Positions 1 to 10,162 are shown, counted from the first letter of the stretch. The stretch: 35,976 bases of DNA from Clostridiales bacterium (GCA_009779405.1 WREI01000019.1:1-35976); one strand, 5' to 3'. Notes: generated from the letters alone by a model not told the origin. Numbers and translations are program-made.

Positions 1-25
1 AATACGATAACAGGAGGAATCGGCC

Positions 26-775
26 ATGTTTTCATCCCTAAACGGCATACCCCCATATTATGCGATACGGGCGATGATTTGGGTTGCCTTTATTGCCTTT
101 GCAATATTGATTTTGATATTTCGGAAGGAATGCAAACTGCTGCTCAGGTGGTTGCTGTTTGCCTTGGGCGCGGTTTGGCTTGCCTTCGCGATTGCAATGA
201 CAGCGTTCCCGATTGAAAACCTGTTTGTGACACATGCAACGCCGCAGAGCGCGCTGCATTATACGTTCGAAGGGAAAATAGGCGCAACTATGGATGGTGC
301 GGACTCCACGTTCGTCATACATGCATACCAAGACTCGAATTCGCATCTATTTTTATGGTATTGGTATGAAATTTTGCCGCGGACGGAAAAAGGCTGGAAA
401 ATTACTACGCGCAAAAATCGTATAGACAGCATTTCAAGAAGTTACCCCAATGAGTTCGGCAAACATGAAAAATACCATCTCACCATCATGAAGCGTGAAA
501 AGCAGCAGGGCTTTTATGTGGTTGTTAAGCACCACCCTTCTTCCGATTATCCATCCTTGACAGAAGAAGCGGTCGCCGACAGCTTGGGCTCCCGGTTTCT
601 GGTCTTTGTCGACCCCGACGGAATCAATGTCGGCGATATCTGGTGGGTTGTCTATATGGATTCCTTCGATCGGGACTATGAGGTTTATTTTGACGGCGAA
701 GCGGTGGGGTTTGGTTTCCTGTTCCTCAACATGAACGAGGAACTTGTCCCGTTTGATACGCCGTTTGTGTTATAA
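26..775 (+). CDS. Two-helix membrane protein, unknown function
   Basis: A 249-residue protein whose family I do not recognise. Two hydrophobic segments are visible at about residues 13-32 and 39-60, separated by a short basic loop (RKECK). About 185 mostly polar residues follow and are probably extracytoplasmic, rich in aromatic and acidic residues near the end. An AGGAGG ribosome binding site at 12-17 precedes the ATG by eight bases, so the start is secure. The gene ends 26 bases before kbl, and the stop codon overlaps a TATAAT box, so the two may be transcribed separately. No catalytic motif is visible. Confidence 0.75.
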   Translation: MFSSLNGIPPYYAIRAMIWVAFIAFAILILIFRKECKLLLRWLLFALGAVWLAFAIAMTAFPIENLFVTHATPQSALHYTFEGKIGATMDGADSTFVIHAYQDSNSHLFLWYWYEILPRTEKGWKITTRKNRIDSISRSYPNEFGKHEKYHLTIMKREKQQGFYVVVKHHPSSDYPSLTEEAVADSLGSRFLVFVDPDGINVGDIWWVVYMDSFDRDYEVYFDGEAVGFGFLFLNMNEELVPFDTPFVL

Positions 776-776
776 T
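768..776 (+). promoter_or_regulatory. Extended -10 promoter candidate for kbl
   Basis: TGTTATAAT matches the extended -10 consensus TGnTATAAT and overlaps the stop codon of the upstream gene. It lies 26 bases before the kbl ATG. No good -35 box is found at 16-18 bases, which is tolerated for extended -10 promoters. This is motif-based only. Confidence 0.4.
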
Positions 777-801
777 CAGTACAACGAAAAAGGAGGCCCC
801 C

Positions 802-1983
802 ATGAAACCAGCACTCAAAATCTTTTCCGACCAAGTTGCCGCTATACGCGAAGCAGGCACATTCAAACGGGAGCGCATCATACAAACCCCCCAGCGCGCG
901 CGCATCGACACGCGTGAGGCGCCGGGCGTGCTGAATATGTGCGCAAACAACTATTTGGGGCTAAGCAACCACCCCGCACTGATCGCCGCTGCGCAGGCGA
1001 GCTATGACGATTGGGGCTTCGGTCTCTCCTCCGTGCGCTTTATCTGCGGCACGCAGAGTCAGCATTTGGAGCTGGAGCGGGCGATCTCCGATTTCCTCGG
1101 CATGGACGATACGATACTCTACTCCTCCTGCTTTGATGCGAACGGCGGCCTGTTTGAGACCCTGTTGGGTGAGGAGGACGCCATTATATCCGACGAGCTG
1201 AATCATGCGAGCATTATAGACGGCATACGGCTCTGCAAGGCCAAGCGCTTTCGCTATAAGAACAACAACATGGACGAGCTGCGCGCGCATTTGGAGGCGG
1301 CACGGGACTGCCGTATACGCCTGATTGCGACCGACGGCGTGTTTTCCATGGACGGTTCCCTCGCGCGTCTCGCCGTAATTTGCGATTTGGCGGATGAATA
1401 CAATGCCCTCGTGATGGTGGACGACAGCCACGCGGTCGGCTTTATGGGCGCAACGGGCCGCGGCACGCACGAGCACTGCGGCGTGATGGGGCGCGTGGAC
1501 ATCCTCACCGGTACGCTCGGCAAGGCCCTGGGCGGCGCCAGCGGCGGCTATACGGCGGCGCGCCGCGAGATCGTCGACCTCCTGCGCCAGCGCTCCCGCC
1601 CCTATCTGTTCTCCAACACCCTCGCCCCCGCCATCTGCGCCGCGAGCCTCGAAGTTTTCCGCATGCTTTCGGCTTCCACGGAACTGCGCGACAGGGTGCA
1701 CGAAAACACCGCCTATTTCCGTGCCGCCCTCGCGAAAATCGGGCTCGACGTACCCCCGGGCGAACACCCGATCGTCCCCATCATGCTCTATAACGCGAAA
1801 GTGGCGCAGGAATTCGCCGCGCGCATGCTGCAAAAGGGCGTCTATGTGATCGGCTTCTCCTATCCCGTCGTGCCAATGGGCAAGGCGCGCATACGCACCC
1901 AGGTCTCCGCCGCGCACAGCCGGGAGGACTTGGATTTTGCGGTTGTCAGCTTTGCGGCGGTGAAGGGGGAGATGGGGGTGTAG
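802..1983 (+). CDS. kbl: 2-amino-3-ketobutyrate CoA ligase (glycine C-acetyltransferase)
   Basis: This is a PLP-dependent alpha-oxoamine synthase of 393 residues, the usual length for Kbl. With threonine dehydrogenase it converts threonine to glycine and acetyl-CoA by splitting 2-amino-3-oxobutyrate with CoA, in the cytoplasm. Visible motifs are the N-terminal [11 protein letters not shown], the [10 protein letters not shown] substrate region, [11 protein letters not shown] (His135), VDDSHAVG (Asp207 and His210, which contact PLP) and [14 protein letters not shown] with the Schiff-base lysine at Lys241. AGGAGG at 791-796 fixes the ATG. No tdh lies next to it here. The close relatives BioF and HemA are less likely given the [14 protein letters not shown] signature typical of Kbl. 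Confidence 0.92.
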   Translation: MKPALKIFSDQVAAIREAGTFKRERIIQTPQRARIDTREAPGVLNMCANNYLGLSNHPALIAAAQASYDDWGFGLSSVRFICGTQSQHLELERAISDFLGMDDTILYSSCFDANGGLFETLLGEEDAIISDELNHASIIDGIRLCKAKRFRYKNNNMDELRAHLEAARDCRIRLIATDGVFSMDGSLARLAVICDLADEYNALVMVDDSHAVGFMGATGRGTHEHCGVMGRVDILTGTLGKALGGASGGYTAARREIVDLLRQRSRPYLFSNTLAPAICAASLEVFRMLSASTELRDRVHENTAYFRAALAKIGLDVPPGEHPIVPIMLYNAKVAQEFAARMLQKGVYVIGFSYPVVPMGKARIRTQVSAAHSREDLDFAVVSFAAVKGEMGV

Positions 1984-2003
1984 GGGCGAGGCATGCCTCG
2001 CCC
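1984..2003 (+). repeat. 20-bp perfect palindrome of the GTAGGGGCG family
   Basis: GGGCGAGGCATGCCTCGCCC begins right after the kbl stop codon and is perfectly self-complementary. It follows GTA, giving the same GTAGGGGCG lead as the palindromes at 2023 and 2881. No T-run follows, so this copy alone is not a classical terminator. Confidence 0.7.
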
Positions 2004-2022
2004 GCCGTATATCAACCAACCC

Positions 2023-2053
2023 GTAGGGGCGGATATTATCCGCCCGCATTTTT
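2023..2053 (+). terminator. GTAGGGGCGG palindrome with T-run, likely kbl terminator
   Basis: Arms GGGCGGAT (2027-2034) and ATCCGCCC (2038-2045) surround a 3-nt loop and are followed by GCATTTTT. The hairpin plus T-run should end transcription from kbl. Its GTAGGGGCGGAT core is shared with the element at 2881-2967, so this dispersed repeat appears to double as a terminator. Confidence 0.65.
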
Positions 2054-2054
2054 G

Positions 2055-2083
2055 TTGAAAAACCACGGATTTTATTGTATAGT
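2055..2083 (+). promoter_or_regulatory. Sigma-A-type promoter candidate for the LRR gene
   Basis: TTGAAA (2055-2060) and TATAGT (2078-2083) are separated by 17 bases. The box pair lies about 30 bases before the LRR gene start and just after the upstream terminator hairpin. Confidence 0.5.
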
Positions 2084-2111
2084 GTCGACAAAAACATGGG
2101 AGGAAGGCGAA

Positions 2112-2840
2112 ATGACAGACAAGGAAACCATAAATGCCCCGGAGCAGCCAGAGAAGAAACGGAAGCTACCCGCTTTTGCCGTTGTTTTGATTGCGCTTGC
2201 CGCCGTGCTTGCGCTTGTGTTCTCTCTTGTGTATCTGATGAAACCATATCAGATTGAATTAGGCGGGCAGTTGGTCTGGTCGGATGCCACCGCGCTTGAT
2301 TTGAGAGGGCGGGATATATCCGATATCACGCCACTGGCGGGGCTTGCGAAGCTGCGAGACCTTAATTTGCCGGACAACCAAATCAGCGATATCACGCCGC
2401 TGGCGGGGCTTGCGAAGCTGCAATTTCTCAGTTTATCAGAGAATCGAATCAGCGATATTACGTCTCTGTCGGCGCTTACAGATCTGCAATACCTCGATTT
2501 AGCGGACAACCAAGTCAGCGACATCACGCCGCTGGCGAAGCTTACAGAGCTGCAGATTCTTTACCTGTGGAACAACCAAATCAGTGATATTGCGCCGATG
2601 ACCGGGCTTGCAAATCTACAATATCTCGGTTTGTCAGAGAATCAAATCAGCGACATCACGCCGCTGGCGGGGCTTGCAAAGCTGCGAGAGCTCAGCTTGT
2701 CAGGCAATCACATCAGCGATATCACGCCGCTGAAGAACCTTACAAATTTGGTTTTCCTTGACCTGGAGGATAATCCTCTGACACAGGAGCAGATTGATGC
2801 ATTGCAAAAGGCATTGCCGATTTGTACAATAACTTTCTGA
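2112..2840 (+). CDS. Membrane-anchored internalin-type leucine-rich-repeat protein
   Basis: A protein of 242 residues. The ATG at 2112 is chosen because GGGAGGAAGG (2098-2107) is well spaced before it; the frame stays open upstream to 2052 without a better start. A short basic cytoplasmic tail (KKRKL) is followed by one transmembrane helix at about residues 22-45. The rest is about seven 22-residue repeats of the pattern L-x-x-L-x-x-L-x-L-x-x-N-x-I-S-D-I-T-P-L-A, the internalin/SDS22 type, capped by a half repeat. The topology suggests a surface LRR solenoid held in the membrane, probably for protein binding. There is no LPXTG motif. The partner is unknown. Confidence 0.85.
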   Translation: MTDKETINAPEQPEKKRKLPAFAVVLIALAAVLALVFSLVYLMKPYQIELGGQLVWSDATALDLRGRDISDITPLAGLAKLRDLNLPDNQISDITPLAGLAKLQFLSLSENRISDITSLSALTDLQYLDLADNQVSDITPLAKLTELQILYLWNNQISDIAPMTGLANLQYLGLSENQISDITPLAGLAKLRELSLSGNHISDITPLKNLTNLVFLDLEDNPLTQEQIDALQKALPICTITF

Positions 2841-2880
2841 CAGACGGAAGGGCAGCGTTGCGTCCCGCCGTATGCAGTCA

Positions 2881-2967
2881 GTAGGGGCGGATAGCATCCG
2901 CCCGTTGTATGAATCCACTACGCAATGCGTAGCATATTGACTCCGTGGGCGGATGATCCGCCCCTAC
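2881..2967. repeat. Composite inverted-repeat element with GTAGGGGCGGAT ends
   Basis: An 87-bp unit begins with GTAGGGGCGGAT (2881-2892) and ends with its exact reverse complement ATCCGCCCCTAC (2956-2967). Each end is itself a hairpin: GGGCGGAT/ATCCGCCC at 2885-2903 and again at 2947-2963. Between them is a third hairpin, CTACGC-AAT-GCGTAG (2918-2932). It fills the gap between the LRR and helicase genes and resembles a REP/BIME-type dispersed element. Confidence 0.7.
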
Positions 2968-3000
2968 GAGTAAAAAACACCAACCAATACAGAGGTAAAA

Positions 3001-5238
3001 ATGAACGCATTCCAACGTCTCGCCCCCTTTATACAGGATTTTATCTACCAGAACAAGTGGGAGGAGCTTCGCGGCATACAGGTGGCCGCCTGCGAGGTGA
3101 TTTTTGAGAGCGATGACAATCTGCTGCTCTCCTCCGGCACGGCCAGCGGCAAGACCGAGGCGGCTTTTCTGCCTGTGCTGACGGAGCTGGACGAACGGCC
3201 TTCCAAGTCGGTTGGCGTGCTGTATATTTCGCCGTTGAAGGCGCTGATCAACGACCAGTTTAAGCGGCTGGAACAGCTGCTCCTCGATTCGCATATCCCC
3301 GTCTGCAAGTGGCACGGGGACGCTTCGCAGTCCAAGAAGAACGAGCTGATTAAGCGCCCACAGGGCATCTTGCAGATTACGCCCGAATCATTAGAAAGTT
3401 TGCTGACCAATAAGCGCGGCGCGAGTTTGAAATTGTTTTCCGATCTGCGCTATGTGATTATTGACGAGGTGCACCACTTTATGCGCGACGCGCGGGGCGT
3501 GCAGCTGCTCTGCGTGCTGGAGCGCCTGCAAAAACTGACGGGCGTTGTGCCACGCCGCATAGGCTTGTCTGCAACTCTGGGCGACGTGACGCTGGCGCAG
3601 AACTGGCTGAATACGGGGACGCATCGCGCCTGCGCCGCGCCCATCACCGACGAGGGCAAGAAGCGCGTCCGTCTGCATGTGGAGCGCTTTGTCAACTATG
3701 CCGACAAGCGCGACTTGGTCGAGACGGACGGGAGCGACAATACCGTCAAGACCATCACGGGCGATATCGGCAACCGCGAACATTTTGAATATCTCTTCCA
3801 GATGACGCTGGACAAGAAGACCATCATCTTCACAAACAGCCGCGAGGAGACGGAGTTTGTGATGGCCAACCTGCGCGAACTGGCGCTGAAAAAGAAGGCC
3901 CCGGATATCTACCGCGTGCACCACGGTAATGTCTCCGCACTCTTGCGCGAGGCGACCGAGGACGAGATGAAGAACGATGACGAGAAGATCGTCACGGGCG
4001 CGACGGTGACGCTCGAGCTGGGCATCGATATCGGATCATTAGACCAGGCCGTGCAGGTGGGCGCGCCGCTGAACGTTTCGAGTTTCGCCCAGCGCCTGGG
4101 TCGCTGCGGGCGGCGCGGCCAGGTGCCGCAACTGCTCTTTACCTTTGTGGAGAGTATCAAAATTAACGCCGCTGACACGCTCGGCCCCATCAATTGGGAG
4201 TTTATCCGCACGATTGCGATCATCGAGCTCTATACCAAGAGCCATTGGATGGAGCCCATCTATCCGCACAACCACGCCTACAACCTCCTCTATCACCAGA
4301 CCATGAGCCACCTGAAGAGCTGCGGGGAGCTTTCGCCCGCCGCGCTGGCGCAGGCCATTTTGTCCCTCGGCTGCTTCCGCCATATCACGCAGGAGGATTA
4401 CCGAACTTTGCTTACCTATATGCTCGACACCGAGCAGTTGGAGCGCACAGAGCGCGGGGGCTTAATCATAGGCCGCGAGGGGGAGAAGGCCGTGGGCAGC
4501 CACAAATTCCTGACCGTGTTCCTCGCGCCCGAATACCTGTTGGTGAAGGATGAAAACCGCACCATCGGCACCGTGGACAAAATCTACCCCGTCGGCATGC
4601 GCTTCGCGCTGGCCGGGCAGGCCTGGGAGACGGTCGACGTCAACGAAAAGAGCAAGGTTATCTTCGTGAAGCGCGTGCCGGGCATCTCGCTGGTCGATTG
4701 GGATGTGGATTTTGAGGTGGAATTACATACGGTGCTCGTGCAGAAGATGCAGGACGTGTTAGAGACCCCGCCGAGCTATCCCTACCTCAGCGAACGCTGC
4801 CGCGACAGGCTGGCCGAGATTCAATATATCGCCAAGGGCAGCGGCATTTTGGAGAACCTCGTGACGCCGCTTTCGGACAAGAAGTTCGCCGTCTGCCCCT
4901 GGGTGGGTACGCGCCAGCTGTTCACCCTCCACTACGCGCTCTTGCAGCGCAAAATTAAGAACCGTCTGCCCTGGATCACCTGCGTGTATCTGGAAGTGCA
5001 TTATGACGGCACGGCTTCGGCGCTGGAAGCGATTATCCGCGAGATTCTGCTCTCCGACTTGGATTTGTATGCCCTCCCCCTGCCCGAGCGCGTGCAGGTG
5101 CAGGGGAAATACAACGAATTTGTCCCGCCCTCTCTGTTGAAGAAGCAGTTTGTGGAGGATTATTTGGATTTTGAAGGGTTGAGAGAGGGGATAGGTAATA
5201 GCGCAGAATGCAGAGAGGGGATAGTATATGAAATCTGA
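3001..5238 (+). CDS. DEAD/DEAH-box helicase, Lhr-like superfamily 2
   Basis: A 745-residue superfamily 2 helicase. Visible motifs are Walker A SGTASGKT (residues 45-52), ISPLKALIND (motif Ia), DEVHHF (DEVH at 155-158, motif II), SATLGD (Ser190, motif III), TNSREETE and the arginine-finger motif QRLGRCGRRGQ (motif VI). The layout of two RecA domains and a long C-terminal region matches Lhr-like DNA/RNA helicases, although it is shorter than canonical Lhr. AGAGG before the ATG supports this start. The 3' end overlaps the next gene by 11 bases. Helicases of this class occur both as DNA-repair enzymes and in defence loci. The neighbouring DUF1016 and toxin-antitoxin remnants hint at an old accessory island, but the helicase itself looks intact. 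Confidence 0.85.
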   Translation: MNAFQRLAPFIQDFIYQNKWEELRGIQVAACEVIFESDDNLLLSSGTASGKTEAAFLPVLTELDERPSKSVGVLYISPLKALINDQFKRLEQLLLDSHIPVCKWHGDASQSKKNELIKRPQGILQITPESLESLLTNKRGASLKLFSDLRYVIIDEVHHFMRDARGVQLLCVLERLQKLTGVVPRRIGLSATLGDVTLAQNWLNTGTHRACAAPITDEGKKRVRLHVERFVNYADKRDLVETDGSDNTVKTITGDIGNREHFEYLFQMTLDKKTIIFTNSREETEFVMANLRELALKKKAPDIYRVHHGNVSALLREATEDEMKNDDEKIVTGATVTLELGIDIGSLDQAVQVGAPLNVSSFAQRLGRCGRRGQVPQLLFTFVESIKINAADTLGPINWEFIRTIAIIELYTKSHWMEPIYPHNHAYNLLYHQTMSHLKSCGELSPAALAQAILSLGCFRHITQEDYRTLLTYMLDTEQLERTERGGLIIGREGEKAVGSHKFLTVFLAPEYLLVKDENRTIGTVDKIYPVGMRFALAGQAWETVDVNEKSKVIFVKRVPGISLVDWDVDFEVELHTVLVQKMQDVLETPPSYPYLSERCRDRLAEIQYIAKGSGILENLVTPLSDKKFAVCPWVGTRQLFTLHYALLQRKIKNRLPWITCVYLEVHYDGTASALEAIIREILLSDLDLYALPLPERVQVQGKYNEFVPPSLLKKQFVEDYLDFEGLREGIGNSAECREGIVYEI
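5182..5224 (+). repeat. 13-bp direct repeat carrying a ribosome binding site
   Basis: AGAGAGGGGATAG occurs at 5182-5194 and again at 5212-5224, a 30-bp offset. The second copy provides the ribosome binding site for the DUF1016 fragment starting at 5228. The helicase reading frame runs through both copies, so its last residues may derive from a small duplication. Confidence 0.55.
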
Positions 5239-5497
5239 TAAAGAAAATAGCTTGACCGTGCAGCTTGATGAACTCAATCTTTTTGCGCGGGTTTCGGCGA
5301 TTATTGGCAACCGGAAGCTGCGCGCGCAGGCCAGGGCGAACCAAGAGGCTGTGCTGATGTTTTGGGAGATTGGGCATTATATCGGCTCCGTGCTGTTGGG
5401 CGGCGAACGCGCGGCGTATGGGAAGCAGATTGTTGTGACACTGGCGCAACAATTGAGTTGGTCGCATATTACCGGATATAGAGTTATTCGCGCTTGA
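5228..5497 (+). pseudogene. DUF1016 (YhcG-like) nuclease gene with internal deletion
   Basis: The first ~75 residues match the N-terminal domain of DUF1016/YhcG proteins (LYAxxxxxI, then ANQEAVLMFWEIGHYIG and YGKQIVVTLAQQL). In intact proteins LAQQLS is followed by a ~35-residue segment and then a second LSWSH motif. Here AQQL runs straight into SWSHITGYRVIRA and stops after 89 residues. The PD-(D/E)XK nuclease domain expected in a ~340-residue protein is missing. A deletion between the two similar QLS motifs is the simplest explanation. The ATG is supported by GAGAGGGG upstream. Family identity is from memory of the motif, so moderate confidence. Confidence 0.7.
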
Positions 5498-5511
5498 CAA
5501 GTATACAATAT

Positions 5512-5535
5512 TATTGTTCAATAAATTGAACAATA
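5512..5535. promoter_or_regulatory. Inverted-repeat operator before the antitoxin gene
   Basis: TATTGTTCAA-TAAA-TTGAACAATA is a perfect inverted repeat with 10-bp arms. A TTGACA box lies just upstream (5494-5499). The site sits 26 bases before the YefM/Phd-type start. YefM antitoxins normally repress their own promoters through such palindromes, so autoregulation is the natural reading (inference). Confidence 0.6.
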
Positions 5536-5560
5536 GATTGTGCGAGAAAGAGATGATTCT

Positions 5561-5866
5561 ATGTTGGCCGTCAATTACTCGACCCTCCGCAATAACTTGA
5601 AGGATTACTGTGACACCGTTACCGATGATTATGAAACGGTTATTGTGACGCGGAAGGATGAAAAAAACGTCGTGCTTATCAGCCTGGAAGAATACAATGC
5701 GCTGACAAAGGCCGCGAAAAACGCCGCATATCTTTCGATGCTCGACCGATCCATGGCGCAGATTGAAAGCGGAAATACCATCACCAAAACAATGGAAGAT
5801 TTGGCGGGGATGCTGCAGCAGGGGAACATCCTCATCCTTTCCTGCAAAGGGCATTACGTAGAATGA
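5561..5866 (+). CDS. YefM/Phd antitoxin fused to the C-terminal tail of a YoeB-like toxin
   Basis: Residues 1-80 look like a complete YefM antitoxin: MLAVNYSTLRNNLKDYCD, then VTRKDEKNVVLISLEEYNAL and the toxin-binding tail ending KTMEDLAGM. The frame then continues with LQQGNILILSCKGHYVE and stops. The SCKGHY ending is the hallmark C-terminus of YoeB-family RNase toxins, which normally follow as a separate ~85-residue gene. Almost the whole toxin gene thus seems deleted, joining antitoxin and toxin tail in one 101-residue frame. The start at 5561 is chosen because YefM proteins begin at this residue; the frame is open to a GTG at 5540. The product probably still binds DNA and is an orphan antitoxin. 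Confidence 0.75.
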   Translation: MLAVNYSTLRNNLKDYCDTVTDDYETVIVTRKDEKNVVLISLEEYNALTKAAKNAAYLSMLDRSMAQIESGNTITKTMEDLAGMLQQGNILILSCKGHYVE

Positions 5867-5879
5867 TTTTGGGGGCCGC

Positions 5880-6536
5880 ATGGCAAGCTGGATGGCGCAT
5901 TTGCGCATAGCGGATCAACTGTTGGATGGGCTTGGCGCGCTGCCGCGGGCGCATTTTGTTGTGGGGAATATCGCGCCGGACTCCGGCGAGCCGAACGCCG
6001 ATTGGAGCGCATTCTCGCCGCCCACGGAGCTGTCGCATTGGACATTGCCGGGCGCGCCGCGCGATAGCGGCGCGGAAAGATTCAGGGAAAAGCATTTGGC
6101 CGCCGCAATGCCGCCGGACGCTTTCGCTTTCTGTTTGGGCTATTATGCGCATCTGCTGACGGATTATATTTGGCGGCGCGATGTGTATCTGCCGCAAGCG
6201 GCGCGCTATGCGGAGGAATTCGCGCGGGACGCCGACTTTATTTGGGAGATTAAGCGGGACTGGTATGACCTCGACCACCTGTATTATCGGAAGCACCCCG
6301 ATTTTCGCGCCTTTGCTATTTTCGCGGGCGTGGGTGCTTTTCCCAATATCTATCTCGATTATTTCTCCGAAACGGCGTTTGAAAAGCGGATTGCGTATAT
6401 TGCGGATTTTTACAGGGGCTTTGATGGGGATTTGGATAGGGTTTATCCCTATTTTACGAAAGCGGAGATGGACGCATTTGTTGATAGGGCTGTGGCGGAG
6501 ATTCGACCGAGGTTGGAAATGTTATGTTTCACATAG
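5880..6536 (+). CDS. Zinc-dependent phospholipase C-like hydrolase
   Basis: A 218-residue protein resembling the bacterial zinc-dependent phospholipase C/S1-P1-like fold (PF00882 family). Candidate metal ligands are the N-terminal Trp4 and His7 (SWMAHLRIAD), GNIAPDSG, the central FCLGYYAHLLTDYIW with two conserved polar residues, and WYDLDHLYY. There is no signal peptide, so it is cytoplasmic, unlike secreted clostridial phospholipases. The substrate is unknown. The start is supported only by a weak GGGGG site. It overlaps trmL by 13 bases, suggesting cotranscription and possible translational coupling. Confidence 0.7.
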   Translation: MASWMAHLRIADQLLDGLGALPRAHFVVGNIAPDSGEPNADWSAFSPPTELSHWTLPGAPRDSGAERFREKHLAAAMPPDAFAFCLGYYAHLLTDYIWRRDVYLPQAARYAEEFARDADFIWEIKRDWYDLDHLYYRKHPDFRAFAIFAGVGAFPNIYLDYFSETAFEKRIAYIADFYRGFDGDLDRVYPYFTKAEMDAFVDRAVAEIRPRLEMLCFT

Positions 6537-6985
6537 TCCTCGTCGAACCCGAAATCCCGGCCAACACGGGCAATATCAGTCGTACCTGCGCGGTGACGGG
6601 CGCGAGCCTGCACCTTGTGCGCCCGCTGGGCTTTTCCACGGACGATGCGCACTTAAAGCGCGCGGGGCTGGACTATTGGCACGCGCTGGACTTGCATTAT
6701 TACGACAGTTTTGACGCACTGCGGGCGGCGCATCCCGATGCCCGCTATTGGTATGCCACGACCCATGCCGCGCATTCCTATGCGGACACATCTTTTCGGG
6801 ACGGCGATTTTCTGGTCTTCGGCAAGGAAACGGCGGGGCTGCCCAAGGCGCTGCTGGCCGAAAACGCCGCGCAGTGCATACGCATCCCCATGGGCGGCGG
6901 CCTGCGCTCTTTGAATTTGTCCAATGCCGTGGCGGTCGTGCTGTATGAAGCGTTGCGGCAGGGTGGTTTTGTGGGGCTGGAATAG
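6524..6985 (+). CDS. trmL: tRNA (cytidine/uridine-34-2'-O)-methyltransferase
   Basis: A 153-residue SPOUT-class methyltransferase that uses SAM to 2'-O-methylate the wobble base of leucine tRNAs. Diagnostic motifs are the N-terminal EPEIPANTGNISRTCAVTGA, the knot motif LVFGKETAGLP and the C-terminal IPMGGGLRSLNLSNAVAVVLYEA. Length and motif order fit TrmL/CspR exactly. Its ATG lies inside the 3' end of the preceding gene, and it converges on the SLATT gene with only 12 bases between them. Confidence 0.93.
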   Translation: MFHIVLVEPEIPANTGNISRTCAVTGASLHLVRPLGFSTDDAHLKRAGLDYWHALDLHYYDSFDALRAAHPDARYWYATTHAAHSYADTSFRDGDFLVFGKETAGLPKALLAENAAQCIRIPMGGGLRSLNLSNAVAVVLYEALRQGGFVGLE

Positions 6986-6997
6986 GTAGGGAAATAT

Positions 6998-7483
6998 TTA
7001 TGTTAGCTCTTGAGTTGCTTTCTCTTCAGCAAGTTTTTTGAATGAACGAAGCGTTTCATCGAAAGCATCGTACTCTATCAAATTACATCTTTCTCTCAAT
7101 ATCTTAAGCGCCTTACGGGGATCATCTGCTTTGCGTGGATGAAAATCGCCGGATTCCGTTTGATAGTCAAATAACTCATCGCGCATTTGAATCGCGGCAG
7201 AGCGAATTCGAATGCAATTCTCGTGTAACTTCAATCTGGTCATTAATCCAGATGCAACTGAACCAGCTACAGCAAAAGAGGTGATAAGAATTTTTACAAC
7301 GTCATCCGCCTTCATCATTGTAAAAATAGGAACCAGCAACGGAAATGCAAAAGATAAAGTCGAGAAAATTACAAACCATGTGTAGTTATGCTTCGCTTTT
7401 CTTAACAACCCGGCGGTGCTGCTTTGAATGCTTTGTATGATGTTTTGCTCTGTTTGCGTAAATGCGGTTGCTTCTCTTTCCAT
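6998..7483 (-). CDS. SLATT-like two-transmembrane protein, possible defence effector
   Basis: A 161-residue protein with two adjacent hydrophobic helices at about residues 37-56 and 63-83, followed by a helical cytoplasmic tail with several Arg/Lys. The pattern of a short N-terminal helix, two transmembrane segments and a charged C-terminal helix matches SLATT/DUF4231 proteins. Those are predicted membrane-pore effectors linked to nucleotide-signal and other conflict systems. AAGGAAGGGG upstream supports the ATG, and a strong promoter lies at 7532-7559. It is more A+T-rich than kbl or trmL, suggesting transfer. No nucleotidyltransferase is nearby, so any defence role is inference. The family call is from topology more than exact motifs. 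Confidence 0.6.
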   Translation of the reverse strand: MEREATAFTQTEQNIIQSIQSSTAGLLRKAKHNYTWFVIFSTLSFAFPLLVPIFTMMKADDVVKILITSFAVAGSVASGLMTRLKLHENCIRIRSAAIQMRDELFDYQTESGDFHPRKADDPRKALKILRERCNLIEYDAFDETLRSFKKLAEEKATQELT

Positions 7484-7531
7484 AATAGAACCCCTTCCTT
7501 TTTCATTGCTTTTTGCAATGATACAGCATGT

Positions 7532-7559
7532 ATTATACCATATAAATCATAAAAAGCAA
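7532..7559 (-). promoter_or_regulatory. Promoter of the SLATT-like gene
   Basis: On the minus strand TTGCTT (7554-7559) and TATAAT (7532-7537) are 16 bases apart, with TGG giving an extended -10. It points toward the gene starting at 7483 and shares the 156-base divergent region with the XRE gene. Confidence 0.65.
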
Positions 7560-7607
7560 CCTTTAAAGTTGCATTATTCGCTGTAAATTTGTTTATTCGA
7601 CTGCAAA

Positions 7608-7617
7608 CTACATGTAG
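7608..7617. promoter_or_regulatory. Palindrome CTACATGTAG, candidate XRE operator
   Basis: A perfect 10-bp palindrome located 23 bases before the XRE start and between the two divergent genes. XRE repressors often bind such sites near their own promoter. No functional evidence beyond position and symmetry. Confidence 0.35.
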
Positions 7618-7639
7618 AGTTATAGCGAGGTGGCAAGAG

Positions 7640-7873
7640 ATGAAACAAGCACACAGCGAAGTCTATAAAAAGCTGCGTTTTAACATTACCTATACGCGAA
7701 AAATGCAGGGGATGAGCCAATTGCAGCTCGCCGAAAAGATCGGTATTTCCAGAACGCATATGAGCAACATAGAAGCCCCGAACGGCGTTGGGGGCCTGTC
7801 TTTGGATGTGCTGATTGATATTGCCGCTGCTCTGAACGTGCCGATCGCGAAGCTGTTTGATTTTCGGGACTGA
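7640..7873 (+). CDS. XRE-family helix-turn-helix regulator
   Basis: A compact 77-residue HTH_3 protein. The helix-turn-helix covers about residues 21-45 (MSQLQLAEKIGISRTHMSNIE), followed by LSLDVLIDIAAALNVPIAKLF, the typical last helices of the Cro/C1 fold. There is no sensor domain. The ATG at 7640 is preferred over the upstream 7589 because GCGAGGTGG is correctly spaced and XRE domains begin here. It is transcribed divergently from the SLATT-like gene, so it is a plausible regulator of that gene and itself. Small XRE proteins of this kind also act as antitoxins. Confidence 0.88.
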   Translation: MKQAHSEVYKKLRFNITYTRKMQGMSQLQLAEKIGISRTHMSNIEAPNGVGGLSLDVLIDIAAALNVPIAKLFDFRD

Positions 7874-7975
7874 AAAAATCCCCTCACAGATTAATTTGTC
7901 ATTATAAGAAGCTTGGGAATATCCCGGATGCAGATTTCGTATACCTTACTGATATCAATGATAAAAGAGGGGTAA

Positions 7976-10147
<2,172 letters not shown>

Positions 10148-10162
10148 TAAAAGCCGGTATGA

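Noticed and set aside
961-2247. 428-residue minus-strand open frame over kbl
   Set aside because: Shadow of kbl; low-complexity Arg/Ala/Gly protein crossing the hairpins after kbl.
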